A stretch of 64,000 bases of DNA from Nonlabens xiamenensis (GTDB taxonomy: Bacteria > Bacteroidota > Bacteroidia > Flavobacteriales > Flavobacteriaceae). Positions 45,267-53,858 of this stretch are shown here, in pieces. The stretch spans positions 558,001 through 622,000 of the forward strand of contig NZ_RMVE01000002.1 of assembly GCF_003865345.1 (NCBI RefSeq), given 5' to 3'. The position numbers and the translations under genes are program-made. Numbering within the stretch: position 1 is the first letter of the stretch; each line of letters begins with the position of its first letter. A model generated the notes under the pieces. The model saw only the letters and a list, made by a program, of their open reading frames with translations. It had not been told where the DNA came from and made no database searches.

Positions 45267-45763
45267 TTCGGAAATTCCCTTAGACTAAAGCCTACTGGTG
45301 CCAGTAACTTCTCAGAATCATACATGTTGATATACAACATCACAGTATCCTGGGCCCCTTTGTAATACACCGCATATCGGTCCAGCACTGCACTACCAAA
45401 AGCCGAATTCTTTGAGGGCTGCGGACAACAACTGCCATAACGCTGATAATCAATTTCCTCACCATTGGGTCCAGCTAGGGCATTCAGGAACCTGCGCTCA
45501 TTCAGCGGACCTTCACCTTCACTTGAGCCACCAACTTTGATCGCATTTTCTGGGCTATAGCCATAGGTGGAATCCGTAGACACAGCATCGACTAAAAAAG
45601 CATAGGAATTGATCAAGATCTGCGGTTGTCTGCCACCTGTATCATTAGAAGGATTTGTTTTTACTTCCATCGCTGGACTGTTTGAAGCCTGAACCTTATT
45701 CTTCTGGGAACCACAGGCTGTAATCAATGCAGCAACAAGAATCAACAACATTGTATTTTTCAT
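45263..45763 (-). CDS. conserved secreted lipoprotein
   Basis: The 166-residue protein has a lipobox (AALITACGSQ) and a conserved core TYGYSPENAIKVGG, then ERRFLNALAGPNGEEIDY and GSCCPQPSKN. I recall this core as a common Bacteroidota lipoprotein family that is sometimes labelled as an aldolase by transfer; nothing in the sequence supports an enzyme. A terminator precedes it. Confidence 0.78.
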   Translation of the reverse strand: MKNTMLLILVAALITACGSQKNKVQASNSPAMEVKTNPSNDTGGRQPQILINSYAFLVDAVSTDSTYGYSPENAIKVGGSSEGEGPLNERRFLNALAGPNGEEIDYQRYGSCCPQPSKNSAFGSAVLDRYAVYYKGAQDTVMLYINMYDSEKLLAPVGFSLREFPN

Positions 45764-45875
45764 AAGTCGGAAAATTAGCTTATCAAATATAATCTAATCT
45801 CCTTTTTCTGCTAGGGGGTCTACTATCAACACTACCCATCCAAACAATTTCAACATCAACCAAAATTAACCTACA

Positions 45876-45911
45876 AAAAACAGAACCCGCAGCCTTAAGC
45901 TATACGGGTTC
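45876..45911 (-). terminator. terminator of the AhpD-like gene
   Basis: Arms GAACCCG (45883-45889) and CGGGTTC (45905-45911) form a hairpin; on the minus strand it is followed by a T-run (A-run at 45875-45880). It lies just after the minus-strand gene ending at 45933. Confidence 0.6.
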
Positions 45912-45932
45912 TTCTTCAACTAAATATAAAAA

Positions 45933-46481
45933 CTATACTACTGTTTTTTCAAGGACTGGAACTTCTGGGAAGTCAATAGGTACCTGCGTCAGGTTGTGTA
46001 TATAGTTGGAAATGGTTTTGTCACCCACTTGTACAATCAGATCAACCAAATTTTCTTGTGTATAACCAGCTTGTAAAAAGGAAGTAATCAAGACCTGATC
46101 TGCTCTACCTCTATTCTCAGTTATATTTTTAGCCAAAGCCACTAAATGATCCAGGCGCTGGTCAAAATCGACTTCGCCAGCACGTATTTGAAGGATCTGT
46201 GGATCTGTAAATCCGTTTCCTTTTGCGATCGCCGTATGTGCGGCTAGACAGTAGGCACATTGATTCACCTCGCTTACCACAAGGTTGACCACCTCCTTCT
46301 CCTTATTACTTAAAGAGGATTTGGCACTTGAAAAGCTCAAATATCGCTCCAATGCGTTGTCGGATAGTGCGTAAGTTGCATATAGATTGGGAACAAACCC
46401 CAACTGCTTTTCCAGGTGATCAAATATTCCCTGATTTTTAGTATTTACTTCTGATCGAGTAGGTACGCTGAATGTTGTCAT
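45933..46481 (-). CDS. AhpD/carboxymuconolactone decarboxylase-like protein
   Basis: The 182-residue all-helical protein carries the AhpD-type redox motif NQCAYCLAAHTAIAK (CxxC followed by H) at about residues 73-88. Such proteins reduce peroxides or act as antioxidant carriers; the true substrate is unknown. It is a single gene with its own terminator. Confidence 0.9.
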   Translation of the reverse strand: MTTFSVPTRSEVNTKNQGIFDHLEKQLGFVPNLYATYALSDNALERYLSFSSAKSSLSNKEKEVVNLVVSEVNQCAYCLAAHTAIAKGNGFTDPQILQIRAGEVDFDQRLDHLVALAKNITENRGRADQVLITSFLQAGYTQENLVDLIVQVGDKTISNYIHNLTQVPIDFPEVPVLEKTVV

Positions 46482-46670
46482 AATAGGTGATTTCTAATTG
46501 ATAATTATTAATTACTTGTTTATTGTACCTACAAAGTTGCAGCAAAGTAGAAATTACTCAACACCACATCCTTCCTGATCGATGTTATATTTTTCCCTAA
46601 CCCAACTCCATCATATATGTATTGGTCACTGAACGCGTAGAGTATTATCTTTAAAGCCAATATTCATTCC

Positions 46671-49600
46671 ATGAGCAACATTTATTCTTACTTGACGGTT
46701 TTGGTTTTCTTCGCTTTCGCGAAAGCGACCACCGCACAAACCACTGCCAACAACGCATCAAATCGCATCAACACCAGCCAGCTTGCTATACCAGCAGCAC
46801 CAGAAGAAGAGAAGTTTTATGCATCTCAGGAATTCAGGCTTTTGGGACCTTTCAGGGGTGGAAGAAGTGCTGCAGTAACCGGAGTACCTGGAAAACCCAA
46901 CCTTTTTTATTTTGGAAGCACAGGTGGAGGTGTTTGGAAAACTGAAGATGGTGGTCGCAGCTGGAGGAATATTTCTGATGGTTATTTTGGCGGCTCAATC
47001 GGGGCAGTAAGTGTAGCTCCCAGTGATCATAACGTAATATACGTAGGTGGTGGTGAAAAAACACTCAGAGGAAATGTATCCAGCGGCTACGGGATGTGGA
47101 AGAGTGTAGATGCAGGAAAAAGCTGGACTCCTTCTGGACTGCCCACCAGCCGTCATATCCCGCGAATTGCTATTGACCCCAACCATCATGATGTGGTCTA
47201 TGCGGCCGTTCTGGGTAATATCTATCAACCTACCGATGAACGCGGCGTATATAAATCTGTAGACGGTGGAAAAACTTGGACCAAGAAGCTTTTTGTCAAT
47301 GACATGGCTGGAGCGGTTGATCTGATCATAGACCCCAGCAATCCCAGAAACTTATATGCCACAACCTGGAGAGTCCAGCGCACCCCTTATAGCTTGTCCA
47401 GCGGCGGTGAGGGAAGCGCGTTGTGGAAAAGTACAGACTATGGAGAAACATGGAAAGAAATATCCACCAATGAAGGCTTTGCCGAAGGCACGTTGGGAAT
47501 CATGGGAATCACCGTTTCACCCCTGGATGGCGACAGACTTTATGCAATTGTAGAAAACAAAGACCAAGGTGGGGTTTACCGCAGCAATGACGGTGGACTC
47601 AGTTGGACCAGGACAAACGATGATCGCAGCCTAAGGCAACGCGCCTGGTACTACACCCGGATTTATGCCGACACTGAGGATATTGACAAATTGTATGTGG
47701 TCAACGTGTCCTACCATAAAAGTACCGATGGCGGAAATAGTTTTTCCAGTGCAAGGGCGCCACATGGGGATCACCATGACCTCTGGATTGCACCAGAAGA
47801 CCCGAACCGAATGATTATTGGCGACGATGGTGGCGCACAAATCACCTACGATGGCGGAACCACCTGGAGCACCTATCACAATCAGCCCACCGCACAATAC
47901 TATCGCGTAACTACAGATGATTCATTTCCTTACCGCATTTATGTTGCACAACAAGACAATGGAACTATCAGGATCCCACACCGCACCAGCGGCTATAGCA
48001 TCACCGAATCTGACTGGGAAGGGACGGCTGGCGGAGAAAGCGCCCATATTGCGGTAGACCCTACGAATAATGATATAGTTTTTGGTGGTAGCTACGGCGG
48101 TTTCCTGACCAGATATAATCACAAAACTGGATCTGTAAGGGCAGTAAACGTTTGGCCAGATAACCCTATGGGACATGGCGCAGAAGGAATGAAATACAGA
48201 TTCCAGTGGAACTTCCCCATCTTTTTTTCCAAACACAGCCCTGAAAAATTATATGCATTTTCCAACAATGTACATGTGACCACCAATGGAGGTCAAAGCT
48301 GGGAGACCATTTCCCCAGATCTGACCCGCAACGACCCGACAAAATTAGTTTCCAGTGGAGGTCCGATCACCCAAGACAATACTGGGGTAGAATATTATTG
48401 CACCATCTTTGCCGCAGCGGAGTCCCCAATAAAGGCTGGCGAACTTTGGGTAGGTAGCGACGACGGTCTGATCCATCTTTCCAGAGATGGCGGAAAAAAG
48501 TGGGAAAATATCACGCCAAAAAAACTACCCGAATGGGCCCAAATCAATAGCATTGAGCCCAGTAGATATGATCCTGCTACTTGTTATGTAGCCGCTACCC
48601 GTTATAAGTTGGGTGATTTTACACCCTATCTATACAAAACCAGCGATTACGGTAAAACCTGGAAAAAAATTACCAGTGGTATTGCACCTGAACACTTTAC
48701 CAGAGTGGTACGTGAGGATGATGAAGTCAAAGGCATGCTTTATGCTGGAACCGAAACCGGCTTGTATATTTCTACCGATGACGGCCAGTCCTGGCAGTCT
48801 TTTCAAATGAACTTGCCCGTTGTTCCCGTGACTGATCTGGCAGTCAAGGAAAGTAATCTGATAGTGGCCACCCAAGGTAGGAGTCTGTGGATCCATGACG
48901 ATTTAGGTTTGGTAAGACAGTCTTTTGATGACAACAAAGCCACTACCAAAGATGATATATATCTTTTTGCTCCTAAAACTGCCTATCGAATGGAAGGTGG
49001 ATCGCGAGCAGGCTCACTTACCAGTGGAACCAACCACCCTTCTGGTGTTCTGGTAAATTTTTACTTGCCAAAAAATGTATCTAAGGACAGTGTTTCTCTT
49101 TCTTTTTACGACAGCAAAAAAGAGCTGATCAAGACCTTTTCTACCTATGATAAAGAAAACAAACTCAACGTGCAGCAGGGTGCCAATCAATTCCAATGGG
49201 ATACCCACTATGATGGTGCAGAAAAACTACCTGGGATGATTCTTTGGTGGGCAAACTTATCTGGCCCCAAAGCTGTCCCAGGCGATTACACAGTCGAATT
49301 AAAAGTCCAAGATCGCAGTCTAAGTAAGGATTTTGAAATTATATCAAGTCCAGAAAGTGAAGCCAGCATTGCCGACATGCAGGCGCAATTTGAATTTGTT
49401 AATGAGGTAAATGCAACGGTGAATCAGGCGCATCAGTCCATCAAAAATATTCGGTCTTTTACCCAAAAGCTCAATGATTTTGAACGTATTTATGGAGATC
49501 GGGAAGAAGAAGGTATCAAAGAAATGCTGGAATTGTCAAAAGCCATGAAGAATAAATTCTCTGAGGTGGAAAAAGCATTGTATCAAACCCAAAATCGCAG

Positions 49601-49847
49601 CGGGCAGGACCCGTTAAATTTCCCCATCAGACTGACTAATAAATTGGCCCACCTTAATAGCCTGGCCCAGATTGGAGACTTTGCACCTACCCAGCAAAGT
49701 ATCGAAGTGAAGAATGAACTCACCCAAGAGATCATGAAGGAGCTCAACGCCTTTGATCAAGTGTTGAATTCGGATATACGGGAATTCAATAAACAGTTCA
49801 ACGCGCTGGAGTTGGAATATTTGGTCATAGAAAAAGATAAAAAATGA
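46671..49847 (+). CDS. large secreted BNR/sortilin-type beta-propeller protein
   Basis: The 1058-residue protein has a signal peptide (LTVLVFFAFAKATTAQ) coded in part by the palindrome at 46713-46726. Many BNR/Asp-box repeats follow (GGGVWKTEDGGRSW, GMWKSVDAGKSW, VYKSVDGGKTW, GVYRSNDGGLSW), which form seven-bladed propellers as in sortilin/VPS10 and some glycosidases. A C-terminal beta sandwich and helical tail (about residues 800-1058) follow. Often annotated as a glycosyl hydrolase; no catalytic residues can be confirmed here. Confidence 0.88.
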   Translation: MSNIYSYLTVLVFFAFAKATTAQTTANNASNRINTSQLAIPAAPEEEKFYASQEFRLLGPFRGGRSAAVTGVPGKPNLFYFGSTGGGVWKTEDGGRSWRNISDGYFGGSIGAVSVAPSDHNVIYVGGGEKTLRGNVSSGYGMWKSVDAGKSWTPSGLPTSRHIPRIAIDPNHHDVVYAAVLGNIYQPTDERGVYKSVDGGKTWTKKLFVNDMAGAVDLIIDPSNPRNLYATTWRVQRTPYSLSSGGEGSALWKSTDYGETWKEISTNEGFAEGTLGIMGITVSPLDGDRLYAIVENKDQGGVYRSNDGGLSWTRTNDDRSLRQRAWYYTRIYADTEDIDKLYVVNVSYHKSTDGGNSFSSARAPHGDHHDLWIAPEDPNRMIIGDDGGAQITYDGGTTWSTYHNQPTAQYYRVTTDDSFPYRIYVAQQDNGTIRIPHRTSGYSITESDWEGTAGGESAHIAVDPTNNDIVFGGSYGGFLTRYNHKTGSVRAVNVWPDNPMGHGAEGMKYRFQWNFPIFFSKHSPEKLYAFSNNVHVTTNGGQSWETISPDLTRNDPTKLVSSGGPITQDNTGVEYYCTIFAAAESPIKAGELWVGSDDGLIHLSRDGGKKWENITPKKLPEWAQINSIEPSRYDPATCYVAATRYKLGDFTPYLYKTSDYGKTWKKITSGIAPEHFTRVVREDDEVKGMLYAGTETGLYISTDDGQSWQSFQMNLPVVPVTDLAVKESNLIVATQGRSLWIHDDLGLVRQSFDDNKATTKDDIYLFAPKTAYRMEGGSRAGSLTSGTNHPSGVLVNFYLPKNVSKDSVSLSFYDSKKELIKTFSTYDKENKLNVQQGANQFQWDTHYDGAEKLPGMILWWANLSGPKAVPGDYTVELKVQDRSLSKDFEIISSPESEASIADMQAQFEFVNEVNATVNQAHQSIKNIRSFTQKLNDFERIYGDREEEGIKEMLELSKAMKNKFSEVEKALYQTQNRSGQDPLNFPIRLTNKLAHLNSLAQIGDFAPTQQSIEVKNELTQEIMKELNAFDQVLNSDIREFNKQFNALELEYLVIEKDKK
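46713..46726. repeat. palindrome copy, in the BNR protein signal peptide
   Basis: Perfect copy; encodes AFAKA. Confidence 0.95.
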
Positions 49848-49848
49848 T

Positions 49849-50244
49849 GCTAGCTCCAACGGCACCTGGGAAGGCTTTTATGAATACGGACTGGGATATG
49901 AGCTGCCTTATTTTGGTGAACGGGTAAAGATGAAGCTGCAATTGACCTCTAGTCAAGGAAATTTGCTTGGGGAGACGACAGAGGAAGCTTCAGTAGATGC
50001 AGTTCCTTATGCGGCAAGTATAAAAGGTTTTGTAGAAGAATAGTTGATCTCTTTTATCAAGGCCTATCCCGTTTACCCTTATATCAACGAAGATCAGGAA
50101 GTCATAACTAAAAAAGGTGAATTAAGCATCTTCCATACAGGAATTTTGGATATGGGAGGGATGTGTATGTACGGACATTGGAGTGTCGATATGGACGAAG
50201 AAAATCCACCCGAAGGAATCTGGTGGCTCAAGAAGATCAGCTGA
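49849..50244 (+). pseudogene. broken gene behind the BNR protein
   Basis: A single frame reads SSNGTWEGFYEYGLGYE and continues for about 65 residues to a TAG at 50041, then resumes in the same frame for 66 residues to a stop at 50242 (GGMCMYGHWSVDMDE). There is no start codon in that frame near the 5' end, so the 5' part is lost too. Probably a decayed standalone gene. Confidence 0.7.
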
Positions 50245-50256
50245 GCGTGGAATTAA

Positions 50257-52284
50257 TCAAAAAAGCCATCGGATTCCGCCATATAAATTGATGGGCGCTG
50301 CCGGCTCAAAGTACCTACCTCCAAAGGCGTTAATACGTATATTATCATTATAAGACTGATCCAGCAGATTGTTGATTCCCAAAAATGGAGAAATCACCTG
50401 TTGTTTCCAGTGTAGATCGTAACTGGTATTTACATGCAGGAGAAAAACTTCAGGTTCAGTAACTGTGTTTTCATTGTCTGCATAGAGTGAGCCTCTATAA
50501 TTAGCTGTTATTTGAAATTGAAAATCCCGACGCCTGTGATCAAGTGTCAGGGCAGCATTATGCTTGGGAATTCCTGGTAGCGTCTTTCCATCCAGGTTAC
50601 CAACTGGCGTCTGAAATTTTCTATAGGAAAAATCAGAAAAGGTATAGGCACCTAACAGTTGAAAACTTTTGGACAGCTGTCGTTGATAACTAATTTCTAT
50701 ACCCAATCTTTCGGTGGAACCAGCGTTCCGGTAAAAAGTACGATCTGGAAAATCCTGTAGTTCAAAAGGCACCAAATCATCGTTGGTCCAGGTATAAAAA
50801 CCCGTTACTTGAATCCGATCAAAAGACCGGTCAATTTTATAGGCCAACTCGATATTTTGTGCTCTTTGAGGCCTTAAATCTGGGTTAAATCCGCCGTCAT
50901 TGTTGGGATTAGCACTCAATTCGCTCAAGGCAGGTGTTTCAAAACTGGTGCTGTAACTCAGGTGAAATGCCTTTTCCTGGTTGATCGAATAATTGGCTCC
51001 CAGGCTGGTACTCCAGGCATTGAGATTGGTTTGCGCGGTGGCATTCCCATCTGTCAACAAGCGATCTGCTACGGCTAGCCGATTCACATCATAGCGCAAA
51101 CCAGCCACTAGATTCCACCGACCACTGGACCATTTGTCCAGCAGATACGTACCCAAAGCACTAAATCGCTCATGCTGATTCAGTCGTAACTCCCCTTGAT
51201 CGCCCTCTAGATTATCAAAACGTTTCCGCAAGTCATTCTGATGACCAAAAGTGATACCTCCCTGGACTTGATTCTCAAAAGCTTCTTTTTTCCATTGGTG
51301 CTTGATAGAAGAACCTACCCCAAAATAGTTGCGATTCACCCCTACCTGTCCTCCATTCTCAAAGGGAAGTCGAGCTGCAAAATCTCTGTAACTATAAAAA
51401 GCATAGGAAGACCATTCAAAATTTGACCATCGATATTCCTGTGATGCGCCTACCTTAACTTGAGATACGTTTTCTCCCGCCTCAAAAATGAGGTTTCTAT
51501 CCCTGGCCTGTCGCCTTTGCGCTTCTACTTCGGTTGCGGTGAGTGATCCCGCATCCTGGGCCAGCGGACTATGTGCATAATTGACCAAGAAGGTATACGT
51601 CGCTTGGTCACTTGGTCTATGATGCCATTTGGTATTGAAATTATAGGTTTCAAATCCGCTGTGGTCACGGTAGCCATCAGATTTTGTGTGGCTACCTTGA
51701 ATCACCAAATCCTGCTGTTCACCCGCCCAGCCGACCACCACTTGCTCCTGTCGCAAACCATAAGCCCCAAGCATCACTGAGGGTTTGACAAAACTACTAT
51801 CGATATCCTGCAAGGTGGTAATGGAAATGGCACCACCGGAAGCATTGCCATAAAGCACAGAAGAGGAACCTCGTATGACTTCGATCTGATCGATGATCGC
51901 TAGATTGAGATTATCTAATTGACCTTGTCCATCGGGTGTAGTTTCTGGAATTCCATCGACGATAAGTTGGATTCCTCTGATCCCAAAAGCACTGCGACTC
52001 CCGAAGCCTCTGATAGAAATTCGAAGATCCTGCGCATAATTTTGGCTATTGAGATTAAATACGCCCGGGACACTATTCAAATACTCATCCAGGTGTAATT
52101 GTTGTTTGTTGTTTCCGCTTTCGCGAAAGCGCAATTTTGAAACACTAAAAGGAAGTTGCTGAACCTGTGACGGCAAGCGGTAGGACTTGATCAAGGTAGA
52201 GTCTAGGGTCTGTACAACCAGTGAATCCTGCTGGGAAAACACCGGTGCACCAACAAAAAATAAAAGCCAGAGCAACCTCTGCAT
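50257..52284 (-). CDS. TonB-dependent outer-membrane receptor
   Basis: The 675-residue protein has a signal peptide (LLWLLFFVGAPVFSQQ), a plug domain (about residues 40-160: LNSVPGVFNLNSQ, ISIRGFGSRSAFGIRGIQLIVDGIPE, IEVIRGSSSVLYGNASGGAISI) and a barrel ending in a strand that finishes with an aromatic residue (GGIRWLF). It resembles FecA/siderophore-type receptors; there is no SusD partner, so a metal chelate is more likely than a polysaccharide. A palindrome copy at 52117-52130 encodes RFRES. Confidence 0.93.
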   Translation of the reverse strand: MQRLLWLLFFVGAPVFSQQDSLVVQTLDSTLIKSYRLPSQVQQLPFSVSKLRFRESGNNKQQLHLDEYLNSVPGVFNLNSQNYAQDLRISIRGFGSRSAFGIRGIQLIVDGIPETTPDGQGQLDNLNLAIIDQIEVIRGSSSVLYGNASGGAISITTLQDIDSSFVKPSVMLGAYGLRQEQVVVGWAGEQQDLVIQGSHTKSDGYRDHSGFETYNFNTKWHHRPSDQATYTFLVNYAHSPLAQDAGSLTATEVEAQRRQARDRNLIFEAGENVSQVKVGASQEYRWSNFEWSSYAFYSYRDFAARLPFENGGQVGVNRNYFGVGSSIKHQWKKEAFENQVQGGITFGHQNDLRKRFDNLEGDQGELRLNQHERFSALGTYLLDKWSSGRWNLVAGLRYDVNRLAVADRLLTDGNATAQTNLNAWSTSLGANYSINQEKAFHLSYSTSFETPALSELSANPNNDGGFNPDLRPQRAQNIELAYKIDRSFDRIQVTGFYTWTNDDLVPFELQDFPDRTFYRNAGSTERLGIEISYQRQLSKSFQLLGAYTFSDFSYRKFQTPVGNLDGKTLPGIPKHNAALTLDHRRRDFQFQITANYRGSLYADNENTVTEPEVFLLHVNTSYDLHWKQQVISPFLGINNLLDQSYNDNIRINAFGGRYFEPAAPINLYGGIRWLF
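52117..52130. repeat. palindrome copy, in the TonB receptor
   Basis: Perfect copy; encodes RFRES in the N-terminal plug side. Confidence 0.95.
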
Positions 52285-52640
52285 ATAGCAAATGATTTAA
52301 GACCAAAGGTAACAAGTGCGATGTAGGCCTGGTAGACGAAACCAAAAATTATCAAGATTTTAGGGAATTGATCAACCGATTCCAGCACTTTTGAGAGGTG
52401 GAATGCTAGTATTTTCAGCATGGTATTTTCGTTTGATGATGCATTTGCAGGAATGGTTATCTTGCTGGGAAAGGCCCTCTATATAATTCGGTAGGCAGCA
52501 TAAAAATTGTCTCTTAAAGGTGTTTCGAAGAAGTAAAGTCGAACAGTTCTCACTAATATGCTGTAGTTTAAATGATTAAAGACGACCCCATACCCAAATA
52601 TATTTTACTTCCAAAGCTGCCCCAATTCATCCGTTCCCTT
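52285..52640. other. intergenic stretch with a possible coding remnant
   Basis: No intact gene is seen. On the plus strand 52301-52394 reads as about 30 protein-like residues (LVDETKNYQDFRELINRF) to a stop, possibly the tail of a lost gene. The 3' end holds the tRNA promoter. Confidence 0.4.
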
Positions 52641-52648
52641 TATATTTG
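52641..52648 (+). promoter_or_regulatory. tRNA promoter -7 element
   Basis: TATATTTG fits TAnnTTTG exactly and lies 12 bp before the tRNA 5' end. Confidence 0.65.
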
Positions 52649-52660
52649 TGCCATAGAATC

Positions 52661-52734
52661 GGCCGCGTGGCGCAACTGAATAGCGCATCAGATTTCGGCT
52701 CTGAGGGTTGGGGGTTTGAATCCCTCCGCGGTCA
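52661..52734 (+). tRNA. tRNA-Arg (anticodon TCG)
   Basis: A 74-nt cloverleaf: acceptor GGCCGCG pairs with CGCGGTC (one G-U), anticodon stem TCAGA/TCTGA encloses the loop TTTCGGC with anticodon TCG at loop positions 3-5, and the T-arm is GGGGG-TTTGAAT-CCCTC. Discriminator base A; CCA is not encoded. It decodes CGA (and, with inosine absent, likely other CGN by wobble). Its 3' end is repeated three times downstream. Confidence 0.95.
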
Positions 52735-52735
52735 C
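52719..52735 (+). repeat. tRNA 3'-end repeat, copy 1 (in the tRNA)
   Basis: AATCCCTCCGCGGTCAC, the T-arm 3' side and acceptor end of tRNA-Arg. Identical 17-bp sequences recur at 52872-52888 and 52979-52995. Confidence 0.85.
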
Positions 52736-52773
52736 AATCACTCACAACTGCATTGTGGATGAAAACATAAGAT

Positions 52774-52806
52774 CCCCATCAAGCTCGCTTGAATGGGGTT
52801 TGTTGT
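52774..52806 (+). terminator. tRNA-Arg terminator
   Basis: CCCCATCAAGC and GCTTGAATGGGG form a near-perfect hairpin (one bulge), followed by T-rich DNA. Confidence 0.75.
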
Positions 52807-52871
52807 TTTTAGACACCTGGACGGAAAGGACAGGCAGTTGTATTTGCATCATGTAGCGTCCAGGGATCTGA

Positions 52872-52888
52872 AATCCCTCCGCGGTCAC
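52872..52888 (+). repeat. tRNA 3'-end repeat, copy 2
   Basis: AATCCCTCCGCGGTCAC, identical to the tRNA 3' end but without the rest of the tRNA. It looks like a recombination scar of an element that used the tRNA as attachment site. Confidence 0.8.
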
Positions 52889-52910
52889 GAATGAATAGTT
52901 CAATAAGAAG

Positions 52911-52939
52911 AAACGCCAAGTTCGCTTGAGCGTTTTTTT
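52911..52939 (+). terminator. second terminator hairpin
   Basis: AAACGCCAAG and CTTGAGCGTTT around TTCG form a hairpin with an unpaired base, followed by a T-run. It differs from the first terminator, so the DNA between the repeats is foreign to the tRNA. Confidence 0.7.
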
Positions 52940-52978
52940 GTTTGAAGTATTCTCAAAGCGGAGCTTTGTGGGATCTGT

Positions 52979-53134
52979 AATCCCTCCGCGGTCACAATCA
53001 CTCACAACTGCATTGTGGATGAAAACATAAGAACCCCATCAAGCTCGCTTGAATGGGGTTTGTTATTTTTAGACACCTGGACGGAAAGGACAGGCAGTTG
53101 TATTTGCATCATGTAGCGCCCAGGTATCTGAAAT
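52979..53134 (+). repeat. 156-bp direct repeat, copy 2 (with tRNA-end copy 3)
   Basis: Starts with the third exact copy of the tRNA 3' end (52979-52995) and repeats copy 1, including the terminator at 53034-53058. Confidence 0.85.
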
Positions 53135-53147
53135 TCACCGGGGTCAG
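53131..53147 (+). repeat. degenerate tRNA 3'-end copy 4
   Basis: AAATTCACCGGGGTCAG aligns with AAATCCCTCCGCGGTCAC at the corresponding place but with several changes; it marks the start of the AT-richer region. Confidence 0.45.
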
Positions 53148-53275
53148 CAATGTGCACACAGGGTGAAAGAAGGGATCTAATTTTACCCAAGTATTTTACT
53201 TATAAATTCTGTCTTTTCGAAAGATAAAGTGTTACTAAAGTTGAAGGATTTGTTCAAATTAGTATCTTTATATCA

Positions 53276-53674
53276 TTGAGTAAACTATTCTCCATATCAT
53301 TTTCCATTATCATCCTGATGCAAAGCTTTGGGTTGAACTTTGGTGATTTGTCACAGATAGATAAATTTATTGAGCACGCGCAATTTCATAGTGAGCAATA
53401 TGGTGATAACGTATTTGTTTTTATTTCTAAACATTATGGAAAATTAAAGAAAGAGCACAATAAAGAGCATCAAGAGGAAAAAGAAGATCACGAACAGTTG
53501 CCTTTCCAGCATCATTCTTCTATTTCTAGTGTGATTGCATTTTTTGTTAATAGTTCAAATGAAGAGTTTAAAAAAGCTGAGGTTTCTGAACTCAGGGCAC
53601 ATAACTTCTTCTATCAAGAAACTATTTCTTCAATACATCTTAAAGGATTATTCCAGCCACCTAGGCAGTCATAA
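53276..53674 (+). CDS. His-rich protein typical of metal-efflux operon starts
   Basis: About 132 residues starting at a TTG, with a hydrophobic N-terminus (FSISFSIIILMQSF), a His/Glu-rich segment (EHNKEHQEEKEDHEQLPFQHHSS, positions about 60-83) and the C-terminal tag KGLFQPPRQS. I recall this family as a small gene directly before RND-type metal-efflux genes in flavobacteria. Here no efflux pump follows, only a fragment at 53739-53858. Metal binding is suggested by the His content but not shown. Confidence 0.72.
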   Translation: MSKLFSISFSIIILMQSFGLNFGDLSQIDKFIEHAQFHSEQYGDNVFVFISKHYGKLKKEHNKEHQEEKEDHEQLPFQHHSSISSVIAFFVNSSNEEFKKAEVSELRAHNFFYQETISSIHLKGLFQPPRQS

Positions 53675-53738
53675 TTTATTCGTTTAAAATTTTCGGTCCT
53701 CTGTACTCTTTTGTAGCTAATCATGGTTATTTAACCAA

Positions 53739-53858
53739 ATTGAAGTAAAAGAAGGACGTTCTTACGTAGGAAATACCTACTTAATTTCTTTAGATAATCT
53801 TATCACAACAGACAAAGTATTAACCAGTGGCGCATTTAACATAGTAGCAAATGAATAA
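53739..53858 (+). pseudogene. C-terminal remnant of an RND efflux adaptor (CusB/CzcB-like)
   Basis: One open frame of 39 residues (IEVKEGRSYVGNTYLISLD, then LITTDKVLTSGAFNIVANE and stop) resembles the last strand region of periplasmic adaptor proteins, where V-x-x-GL-x-x-D-x-VVTKGAF is common. There is no start and no upstream part. Together with the His-rich gene before it this suggests that the pump genes were deleted. The remnant's stop overlaps the next start by 8 bp. Confidence 0.5.

Larger units (their letters stand above)
52719..52874 (+). repeat. 156-bp direct repeat, copy 1
   Basis: Begins in the tRNA 3' end and repeats at 52979-53134 with a constant offset of 260 bp, no gaps and few substitutions. 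It contains a terminator hairpin (52774-52798). Confidence 0.85.

Noticed and set aside
52742-53190. Two minus-strand open frames with nearly identical sequences
   Set aside because: They arise only because the 156-bp repeat downstream of the tRNA is duplicated; they run through terminator hairpins and have no protein-like composition.
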